The notes beneath the pieces were generated by a model, which did no database searches, was not told the origin of the DNA, and saw only the letters and a list, made by a program, of their open reading frames with translations. A stretch of 29,734 nucleotides of DNA, taken from Butyriboletus loyo. Taxonomy: Eukaryota > Basidiomycota > Agaricomycetes > Boletales > Boletaceae. Of this stretch, positions 21,469 to 29,734 are shown piece after piece. Every line of letters begins with the position of its first letter. Position 1 is the first letter of the stretch. The stretch spans positions 1-29,734 of the forward strand of contig JBBPSI010000278.1 of NCBI GenBank assembly GCA_038093515.1. The letters run 5' to 3'. The translations under genes were made by a program, and so were the position numbers.

Positions 21469-24400
21469 TCAATCACTATCAGGGATTGTCTCTTCAGTGG
21501 AGGACGACACGGGTGAGGGTATCTGAATGGTTTCCACCACCTTCTCCTGAGCGGTAGCAACCAGCTTCGGGACTAGTGCGCATTTTTCATCACGAGGTAT
21601 TTCGGTGGGTGGAGTGGGGGTTAGTTCCCCATCGCCAAAGCCCAAAAGGGTCTCGCCAAACTTGAGCATCCAAGGATGATCCAGAAGCTCAACCGCTGTG
21701 GGGCGCAGAACGGGATCGATGGTCAAACATTGTTTAATGAAATTGATTCCGAGATCGCTGAGTTGACTTGGTTCTGGAAGAGGTGGATGTTGGGTAGCGA
21801 CCCCGATGTGAAACATGATTGCCCTTGAAAGAAGTCATGAGAAATGCGTGGTGAACAGGTGTCAATGAGATAGAGCGTACCATTCGTTGTCGAGATTACT
21901 CCAGGGCTTCTTACCTGTAGCAAACTCGAGCACAACACACCCCAAGGACCACACATCCATCGCTCCGTGTCGACCTCGTCTGTCGTTTTTGATAACCTCG
22001 GGAGACATGTACATCGGCGTACCCGTCAGGCTGTTGTTCACCCCTAGGCCACCGCCAAGACCACCTGCTTTTGCCAGGTTGGCTATGTCTGAACCACGGC
22101 GAGATCGTTGCATTGTGCGGTTCTTAGCGAGGATTTTCGATGCCCCAAAGTCAACATATTTGATGACTCCTCTGTGATCCAGGAGGATGTCTGGGAAACA
22201 GGTAAGCTTTTGGGATCCACTATCATGGTGAAATGACACACTATCAGGCTTAATATCACGATGCACGATACCTTTCGAGTGGAGGTATGTAAGGCCCTCC
22301 AGCATTTGCATGGTATACAGCTGGATGATACTCTCATCCTCGATCCGCCCGTGCTCCAACAATGCCGCCAGGCTCCCTCCTTGGCAATACTCTTCAAAGA
22401 TGTACACCTTGTCCCGATGCACCTCAATGCCGTAGTACTCGACGACATTTGGATGGTGCAACATCTCCATGATGCTGAGCTCATCTCTGATCTGAGAGTA
22501 CAGATTGGGTAGCCCAGATAGTTCCTGGAACTTAATCTCCTTAACGGCCATGAGGGAACCTGAGTCGAGGTTAACAGCTAGGTAGACGGAGCCAAATGCC
22601 CCAGCACCAATGAATCGCCGCTGCTGCCAACGGATAGAGATGTTTGAGCTAGAAGATGCAAGGAAAACTAGGGATCGATCCTCCAGCTTCTCGTCGTCGA
22701 GCACGCGCCCAATTAACCGTTTCTCCGAACCCATCTGCTCGCGCTCCTTTTCGAGAGCCTCAAGCGCCTTGGCAGTTCTTTCCCACAAGACACGGACATG
22801 CGCGTCGGTGTACGCATAGGCATTGGAGGTGATAAGATAGTCGTCATTGAAGGGAGACTGAGAACGCTGTAAAAGCGGGTCATCATCCGCGGCAATGGAT
22901 GCCTGTTCGCGGAACAACTCCTCTTGCCGCTCTTTTTCCTTGCGTGCCTCCAGAGTCGACCGGGCACCTAAGATATCAAAATGGCTGATCAATAGTGTCA
23001 TACAACTTGCTACTTTCTGTCGAAGCATCTCAAATTGATCGCTTGACATCTGTAGAATATTGCTCCGCCTTGTGCGATGTAACGTGAATTCGAGCGCGTT
23101 AACGGCCCATTTAAAGGTCTTCCTGTCGGTAGGATCGCAATCATCGCAGATGAAGGAAACCCAGGAGATAGCAAGCCGGATGAGGGAACGGTGGAATTTG
23201 GTCATTGTGGAACGTTCCATATGTTTCTGCGCGTGCTGGCCATGCTCAGATGCGAACAAGTACCAGTTCTCGAGTAACTCCTGGTATCGGACGGCATTTC
23301 GCAAGGAGTTGCGGACGTGATGGACCGAATCAACGATAGATTCAGCAAGCTTGTTCGTCGCGCGCGAAATCTTGCGCAATTCACGATTGACGGCTGGGAT
23401 ATGTGCTTGCTGCTCGACCATACAGGGAGGGGGAGTGAGAATGACCTCGAGTGGCTCCTCGTCTTCATCAGCGGGAATAAAGATGTCGCCGAATTGCTGT
23501 TTCGCAAACGCGAGCCGGCGCATTGTCCCGTCCGCAACAAGCCTCGCCCGGTTATCCCTCATGTCGAGTTCTATTCTCGGCAACTCTAACATGAGAACCA
23601 GACCATTCCAAATGAATAGGTTGCGAGGAGACAACAGCAAAAGGTACTCCGCCTCATCCTCTTCGCTGTCCGCATACTCTGCGACATTATCAACAATGGG
23701 AAGCGGTAAGTCCTCGTCGTTGATAATCTCGTTGACGTGAAAAGATTCAAGAAGAATGCGATGAATAGCCTCCGGGCGATCTCGGAGCGCGCCTGAGGCT
23801 ATTATGTAAGTACCGTCTTCCTCGTAGGTCTGTGTGTAGACAAGGACATGGTCTGTTGCGACCAGAGCGGCTATGAACTGTTCCAGAGGCACATTTTCAA
23901 GGTTGTATTCCGCAGAGTTACTTATTCTTTGCGTAAGTGCTCTATAGCCGCCAAGTCAGAATAATCTTGAGGATGGTAGATATACGAACCTTGCAAAGCG
24001 TTGTAGTTTACGATATCGCAACCGAACGTTGTCTAGTATCTTGCCATACCAGTTGACCTTCTGTTCGTCGGTCATCTGACCGGTGGTGCTGGCGATGACA
24101 TCACCTTGAAGAACTGGATTGGACGCTTCATGTACCTGTCCAGCTGCGGAGACAGGGAGGCGGACTTGAGTCTCGAAGTAATTCGCAACTCGAACCATCA
24201 GTCGATTGGTCAATGAGCTATGAGATACTGGTCGATTGAAATCTTTCAATGAAGGTTATAATACGCACCAAACCTGTTCAGCTACTACAGCGGAAGCCCC
24301 AATGACAGTCATACTGACATCGTTGAATGTTGCCCATTGAGAATCAATGACATCAGTTTCCTTAAAGTAAATGCCTTTGACACCGCTTTTAAGTTTCCAG

Positions 24401-25908
24401 TGGATGAGCTTGAAAAATATTGACAAAGCCTCGAGGATAGTAGTATCATAATCTTCACTTATGCACCTGGGTAAGTTCCACTTCCCACCAGGATCGGGGG
24501 CAAGGAACGCCTCGTACTGCCTCTTGAGCGTGCAAGCTAGTCCCAGACTAATCTTCACATCTTCGGTGACCTGATCAATGATAAGAACTTCGGGATCCTT
24601 GAGTTTCTGAACATAGTCAAGGCGCACGCGTAAACACGCCTGGGCAAGTTTAGTAGGGAAGGAGATGAGGGGCACTAGTTCAGTTTCGAAAGTGGGGAGG
24701 TTCATCTCTTGAAACAAGGAAGAAAGATTGACTTGGGCGTCGCGAGCAGCGCCGATGAAAGAATGTACGGTAGTCAAAAATCCCTTTTCAAAAGTCTTCT
24801 GGATGGAGTCTTCTTTGAGGACGCGTTCAATGAACGTGCTACAATCCGGTGTTTGTTCGGAGAAGCCGTTGGCTTGCGGACGAGGGTAGACGTCGATGCC
24901 GGCGATTGGGTTCGTCACGTCAAGTGACTCGCTCCCTGTCCATCTCTGTAGAAGGACGATATGACGACGTAAGGACATGAGGACGGTTGACCACGTGTTA
25001 AGAGTGTCACAGCGTGCCTGGAATTGCGGCTCCGATGCAGCAACCTTGTCTGCATAGAAAGCCTTGAGGGTTGGGTAGAGAGACTGAGCTGCCTCGAGTC
25101 TACAAAGAAGGGAGTTGACCCGCTGCAAGGCTATGGTCGGGTCGTGTTCGTCGTCCTTGAGCTTGAAAGAGTTTATCTCCTCTATAACGGAATCCACTGT
25201 GCGCATCCTCCTCTCCTCGATATGCCTGCGCTCTTCTGTCTCCTTCCTCCCAGCGAACTTTGCGCGTAACCCGAGCCAGATGTTGAGATGGATATTGTTA
25301 TGCTCTTCAGTGGAAGACTCAAGTGCGACAGCGATGCGAGTTTTCTCAGATCTGAGCACATCTCCATCAAGTACAGAAGCGAGCATGGTCTGCCACTCTA
25401 AACGCTGGCGATCTTCTACCGTTGCAGGCTCAATTGGATCAGACTCGAGCATGAGGGCGGAGAAGCGATCGAATGCATCTCCGAGACTTGAACGATTGAG
25501 ATCTTCATCGTCACTGTCGCCTGCATCTATAAGCTGACCCAGCCCCCTCTGGAAGTAGTTCGAATCCGGATCGTTCCTTGGATCGTCGTCGAGGCCCGGT
25601 TCGGACCTGTAGCGCTTAACGAACTGGGAGTAAATATCAAAGTACTTTGGAAGGTTGTGTGGTGGATTGTAGTTTGTAGATATCGAATTGGACGCCGAGC
25701 CGGAAGAGAAGTTGTTCCTTGACTGACGGCCCTTGCCTCTGCTACGCAAGGAGGTGTTTATGGAAGAGGAGAGCATCGAAGGTGTGGAGGAGTGGGGTCT
25801 TGGGATTGGGGGAGGGTCCCAGTCGGGCTCGTCACCGTCGTTTGATTCCTGCTCCTCGAGCGAGAAGAGCGATGGCTGATGCAACATTCCTCGCCGGATG
25901 CTGGTCAT
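21469..25908 (-). CDS. SSK2: SSK2/Wis4-type MAP kinase kinase kinase of the HOG stress pathway
   Basis: Phosphorylates the Pbs2-type MAPKK in the osmotic and oxidative stress (HOG/Sty1) cascade, normally after signals from the two-component phosphorelay; cytoplasmic. Exons are 25908-24269, 24217-23990, 23941-22242, 22190-21881 and 21823-21469, giving 1410 aa. The long N-terminal half matches the Ssk2/Wis4 regulatory region (NPPHNLPKYFDIYSQFVKRY, NLPKYFDIY near residue 85; SAEYNLENVPLEQFIAALVA near 630). The kinase domain spans about 1060-1350: Gly loop GAGAFGSVY, VAIK-equivalent Lys 1090 (MAVKEIKF), HRDIKPDN 1183-1190, VDFGASK 1202-1208, TGTPMYMSPEVI. The 51-nt intron 22191-22241 has no stop and is in frame, yet must be removed to restore the catalytic-loop Asn. 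It is divergent from RBG2. Confidence 0.95.
22191..22241 (-). other. SSK2: Stop-free, in-frame intron inside the SSK2 catalytic loop
   Basis: On the minus strand GATA/GTGTGTC...TTTCCCAG/ACATCC splits the Asn codon of HRDIKPDN. Retention would insert 17 residues and replace that Asn while keeping the rest of the protein in frame, so gene finders may miss the intron. Confidence 0.88.
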
Positions 25909-26061
25909 TTTAGAAGTCGTGCCAGCCCACTCCAGGGCTACTGTATGACCTACTAGTTAAATATGGGTCACGTGACTTGAATACGAACCCCCTTCCGGGA
26001 CACCATTAATACCTACTAGTACTGTCGCACCAGCAACCCATAGGACCATATTGCAATCATC
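25909..26061. promoter_or_regulatory. Shared promoter of SSK2 and RBG2
   Basis: Both start codons face outward from this 153-bp gap. It holds the 10-bp palindrome GTCACGTGAC (25967-25976, E-box core CACGTG) roughly midway, and two exact copies of ACCTACTAGT (25948-25957 and 26011-26020) that flank it 53 bp and one palindrome apart. There is no TATA box. The symmetry suggests one factor site serving both genes, which is inference. Confidence 0.6.
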
Positions 26062-28194
26062 ATGGGCATCGTAGAAAAGGTTAGTGTTCTGCCCATTCCG
26101 CGTCGCTGACCGCATACCTTAGCCCATACAGATCAAGGAGATCGAGGGTGAGTGCCAGGCGACTACCGACCTAGGAATATCTGATGGTGACTAAACAATT
26201 AAGAGGAAATGGCGAGGAGTATGCCGTATGTTCTGCTACCAATTCACTACTCATGACTGCTTTCAACAGCTCAAAAGAACAAGGTTCCCTATTTAAAGCA
26301 GGACTCACTTAGATCTCTGACAAGTCTTTCAAGTAGGCGACAGAATATCACCTTGGTCTGCTCAAGGCAAAGCTTGCACGCTATCGTGCCCAGCTCCTCG
26401 AACCGGCATCGAAATCGGGTCCCGCAGGCATTGGCTTCGATGTCCAAAAATCTGGAGATGCTCGTGTCGCACTCATCGGCTTCCCGTCCGTCGGAAAGGC
26501 ACGTGCTTCCGCTCAGATTTTGGATCTGTTGGTCTGAGATGAGTTTAATATAGTCCACGCTCCTTAGCAAATGCACACACACAGCTTCAGAAAGCGCAGA
26601 CTATGAGTTCACCACACTCACTGCCATTCCTGGTGTGATTGAGTATCAGGGTGCCCGCATCCAACTTCTCGATTTGCCTGGAATCGTGGAAGGTGCCAGT
26701 CAAGGTAAGAGAAACACACCCATCTCCTTTTTTTTCACTTCATTGTTGGCAAAGGTCGGGGCCGAGGTCGACAAGTGGTTGCAAGTGAGTAATGGCTCTA
26801 AACAACCTGAAGCATACCTTATGTCGAGCCAGCCGCGAAGACCGCCGATCTTATACTTATCATGCTTGATGGAACCAAGTCCGAAGAACAAAAGCGCCTA
26901 TTGGAAGTTGAACTCGACGCAGTAGGCATCCGACTGAACAAGCGGAAACCTGATGTTGTGTTCAAACGCAGGACTACAGGTGGAGTGAATAGTTATGCTC
27001 TCTTTTAGTCCACAACTGGAACCAACCTTACTTGACAGATAACGGTATCGTATCAATTGTGTTGATAATCACGCAGTCTTGATCTGTTGTCAAGCTCAAT
27101 ACAACCGTGAAGTTGACTAAAACCAACGAGAGGACCATACGGACAATCCTTGCAAGTTGTATGTCCATCCCATGCCACAAAATAGATCTATTGCTTATCG
27201 CCTCCAGACAAGCTACACAACTGTGATGTCATGATTCGAGAGGACGTGAGCCCCAAATATCTGACTCGTCTTTGATACCAACGCTTGAATTACTAATCTT
27301 CCAGATCACTACAGACGAGTTCATAGATGTGTTGATCGGTATGTTCGTTAGACAGCCAAACTGTACAGCAGCCTGAACCGTCGATTCAGGCACGCGCAAA
27401 TACATTCCATGTCTCTGTGAGTACGAAAAAAATTCTAGATCATTCCTGTTAATGTATTTGCTCCAGACGTATACAACAAGATAGACGCAATCAGCTTGGA
27501 ACTCGTAGGCTGCCATTTTTCTGTAAGAGGGGTTCACGTTTACATTCCGCGGTAGGTTGACAAGCTTGCTCGAACGGAGAACACAGTTGTCATCAGTTGC
27601 GAGATGGACTTGAAGTGCGTAAACCTAACCAATTCTGCATCAGTATTCTTGATTCCATTGATGGCCAGCCTTGACTACTTAATTGAGCGCATATGGGAAA
27701 GTCTTGGTCTTGTCAAAGTTTACACAAAGAAACGTGGGGAACGTCCTGACTTGTCAGACCCTGTGTGCTTGCGGAGAGGCGCTACGATTGAGGTGTGTAC
27801 CATTACACTGATTTTGCCATGCTCGTGGAGAAATGCAAATTCCTCGTTTTTATGTGACATTTCGCAGGATGTTTGTCTGGGAATCCATAAATCACTCTCC
27901 ACTAATTTCCGATACGGACTCGTTTGGTGAGCTCTTTTCCTTCCAAGAAATTGTTGTGATTTAACAAGTTTGTGATTTTCAGGGTATGTATAATCCCAAT
28001 GCTCTTCCCCCTTCAACTGACTCACCTGTATCCTTTCTGTGACCAGGGGCGATCATCGAAATTTGCACCGCATGCACAGAAGGTTAGTTTGAATCATCAA
28101 GTACAGGATGAAGACGTAGTCTCGAGTATGTATCTGGATCTATCCCTCTCGCCCAAGTTCTAATGCGACACGCGTTGTAGTATTCACGAAATGA
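26062..28194 (+). CDS. RBG2: RBG2/DRG2, developmentally regulated GTP-binding protein
   Basis: Obg/DRG-class GTPase that associates with translating ribosomes together with a Gir2/DFRP-type partner; cytoplasmic. I place 19 exons: 26062-26079, 26132-26147, 26204-26218, 26270-26283, 26337-26498, 26554-26704, 26755-26784, 26833-26984, 27095-27158, 27208-27245, 27305-27338, 27390-27416, 27467-27504, 27556-27614, 27669-27792, 27868-27926, 27983 alone, 28047-28125 and 28181-28194. They sum to 364 aa, the expected size. The start MGIVEKIKEIEEEMARTQKN is diagnostic. Motifs: G1 GFPSVGKST (69-77), G3 DLPG (115-118), G4 NKID (244-247), SCEM, and a C-terminal TGS domain from about 290 ([14 protein letters not shown]) ending DEDVVSIFTK. 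The G1 motif is split by a GC-AG intron (26499-26553), and codon Trp334 needs the one-base exon at 27983. The 110-nt intron 26985-27094 is the least certain. Confidence 0.94.
26499..26553 (+). other. RBG2: GC-AG intron splitting the RBG2 P-loop
   Basis: The junction is AAG/GCACGT...AATATAG/TCC, joining GFPSVGK to STLLS. No GT donor nearby gives the conserved G1 motif. The donor hexamer is identical to that of the GC-AG intron in TFC3. Confidence 0.85.
27983..27983 (+). other. RBG2: Predicted one-nucleotide exon of RBG2
   Basis: TTTTCAG/G/GTATGT leaves a single G between introns 27927-27982 (56 nt) and 27984-28046 (63 nt). The G completes Trp334 of [11 protein letters not shown]. Skipping it gives TGGGGCGAT and a stop 15 codons into the next exon; including it gives the conserved C-terminus and a correct stop. 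Confidence 0.7.
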
Positions 28195-28614
28195 AGCATG
28201 ATACGACCTATGTTGTTTCAGCATGTCACTTGGTTTGTACTACTAGCTTGTTTTCTGATGTAAGTGTGCGGTCTCCAACCCAGTCGAGTTAGACGTTCGA
28301 CCACAGAACCTATGAGGCCGACTAGGAAAAATACGTTGGAAGTGTCACTCTGCTGTTTCTTTCATCAAGAAATTGAGGGCCATTAGCCGAGCATTTCAGA
28401 TTGCCAGTATTAACGCAGTAGTATGTAGTGGTTTAACTCAAGTTTTGCAACTCCGCTTGATAGTATCTACTATCATGAAAGCTTTTACGTACGAATTATT
28501 TTAGCAGTCAGGTACGCAATATTTAGCGTTCCTTGTCTCCAGGCCAGACGGGCCTCCATCAGGGAATTATAGGAAGACCACCGACTTTAGACCCTCAATT
28601 CTGCCAAGGACTCG
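28195..28614 (+). other. Intergenic region between RBG2 and the metallo-hydrolase gene
   Basis: These 420 bp hold the RBG2 3' flank and the promoter of the next gene, both on the plus strand. I see no gene. A short inverted repeat, TGATAGTA-TC-TACTATCA, lies at 28458-28475 in an AT-rich stretch about 140 bp before the next ATG. It could be a factor site or chance. Confidence 0.5.
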
Positions 28615-29734
28615 ATGTCCATGTCAACACGGGATATGTTTCCTGCCTTTGTAGATGCCTATACAACCTGCACAGACGGAAATGTCGCCAGCCCGGATGA
28701 AGAGCCAACCTCTCCATCAACCAAGAGCAGTGCCAACCAAGAAATCGAACTCATTTTCCTCGGGACGGGCACGTCGTCCTCGATACCATCTTTGGACTGT
28801 TTGACTTCACCACCTAGTAAAGAACCTTGTAAAACTTGTCTCTCGACGCTCACTCCGGAGGGGAAGAAGAACATCAGACGTAACACATCAGCCGTGGTTC
28901 GGGTGACCGCGGGCAAAGATGGGAAGAAGACGTGGGTATTTCTTCGCTGCCCGCTTGTCATGTAAACGACCGCCGCTATCATGTTTGAAATAGGACGCTT
29001 GTAATAGATGTGGGCAAGAACTTCCAGGCCGCCGCTGTAGAATGGTTTCCGAAATATGGATTACGAGAGATTGACGCTGTACTCATTACTCATGCCCACG
29101 CTGATGGTGGGTCTGCTGATGACTAGATGGTGAAGCAATTCTGATAGTCATTTATTCAGCGATGAACGGACTAGATGATTTGCGAGGTGATTATCGTTTC
29201 TCCGGCCTAGGCAGTATTTCGTACCGTTTACCTTACAAGATGGGCCGGTAACCCAACAGGATGGACCCTAGGAAACGCAATACAAGAACATATAGATGTC
29301 TATGTTTCCCAGAGTACGTTTAGGGAAGTCCAAAGGGCGTTTCCGTACCTCGTGGCGAAAGAATTAGCGTCAGGAGGGGGCGATGTGTGTTTGCTAGAAT
29401 CTGAGTCTGCAATGCGCAGATGGACTGACCTTTGCAATGCGTAGGTACCCGACTTCAAGTGGCATATTATAGAGGATAAAGTTCCATTCGAGATCAAGGA
29501 TACTGGCATACGGATCACACCGATTTCAGGTGAGAGGCGAAACATGGGCTACAGTAATTCAGGGGATATTGATTGTGTTGTCAAGTACACCATGGACGTC
29601 TGTTCACGGCCAGTTCTCCGCCTACGTTGATACCAACGCCTTTTGCTACACAGCCGACGACACCGGTATCGGGTCGTTCGTCGTCAACTTCAAGGACGGC
29701 AGACGACGGGACCAGCCGGGAGATTCAGCCGTAC
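28615..29734 (+). CDS. PhnP-like metallo-beta-lactamase-fold hydrolase (3' end outside window)
   Basis: Predicted metal-dependent phosphodiesterase-type hydrolase of the MBL fold; substrate unknown in fungi. Exons are 28615-28931, 28994-29106, 29160-29186, 29260-29384, 29445-29529 and 29586 to the right edge, in frame throughout. The fold starts with IELIFLGTGTSSSIPSLDCL and a Cys pair (CKTC) as in the PhnP group. Then come TTLVIDVGKNFQAA, the metal motif THAHADAMNGLDDLRGWTL (138-156) and ITPISVHHGR. The canonical HxHxDH motif reads HAHADA here: the last His is Ala. I recall this Ala form in related fungal proteins, so it is probably a family feature and not damage. Residues 1-45 are acidic and Ser-rich, probably disordered. 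The last stretch in the window (PTPFATQPTTPVSGRSSS) looks like a low-complexity insertion or loop. Confidence 0.85.

Noticed and set aside
23956..24249. Independent small minus-strand gene
   Set aside because: It is the second exon of the SSK2-like gene; both flanking introns restore frame.
25550..25575. Second B-box-like GTTCGAATCC
   Set aside because: It lies in well-conserved antisense SSK2 coding DNA (NSNYFQRG) with no tRNA fold; taken as chance, and used to lower the weight of the TFC3 intron match.
27001..27094. Additional micro-exon in the 110-nt RBG2 intron 26985-27094
   Set aside because: TTTTAG and GACAG acceptor-like sites occur, but every exon built on them meets a stop or breaks the frame; a single intron gives [12 protein letters not shown].

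Overview
The window reads as nuclear DNA from a filamentous basidiomycete, most likely an Agaricomycete mushroom. Nearly every gene is cut by many short introns (mostly 45-60 nt, GT...AG, with the reading frame restored exactly across each junction), the genes are packed tightly on both strands, and the protein set is eukaryotic housekeeping of fungal type. Exon borders below were placed by hand from splice consensus, frame and remembered family sequence; none has been checked against RNA or a database.

Layout, left to right: 3' end of MCM3 (+, partial); a RINT1/Tip20 vesicle-tethering gene (-, 11 exons); a HAD-fold hydrolase (-, 3 exons) head to head with a half-size peroxisomal ABC transporter of the ABCD/PXA family (+, 17 exons); a PRELI/Ups2-type lipid-transfer gene (+, 3 exons); BRF1 of TFIIIB (-, 7 exons) head to head with TFC3 of TFIIIC (+, 15 exons); a 2.3-kb stretch with a TATA box, a Ser/Thr-rich reading frame and a broken multi-pass membrane-protein gene; an SSK2/Wis4-type MAPKKK (-, 5 exons) head to head with the DRG-family GTPase RBG2 (+, 19 exons); and the 5' part of a PhnP-like metallo-beta-lactamase-fold gene (+, partial at the right edge).

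Three head-to-head pairs share very short promoters: HAD/ABC (52 bp between the chosen starts), BRF1/TFC3 (107 bp) and SSK2/RBG2 (153 bp). BRF1/TFC3 is the one with an obvious functional link, since both proteins are core RNA polymerase III initiation factors. The other neighbours do not form a pathway: they serve DNA replication, ER-Golgi transport, peroxisomal and mitochondrial lipid handling, stress MAPK signalling and translation-linked GTPase function.

I see no mobile element, tRNA, rRNA, CRISPR or secondary-metabolite cluster. The most interesting signals are in splicing: a predicted one-nucleotide exon in RBG2, three GC-AG introns (one inside the RBG2 P-loop, one just before the Walker B motif of the ABC transporter), an exon consisting only of the BRF1 start codon, and a stop-free in-frame intron inside the catalytic loop of the SSK2 kinase. 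A run of same-direction frame changes in the membrane-protein region suggests either a young pseudogene or deletion errors in the assembly.
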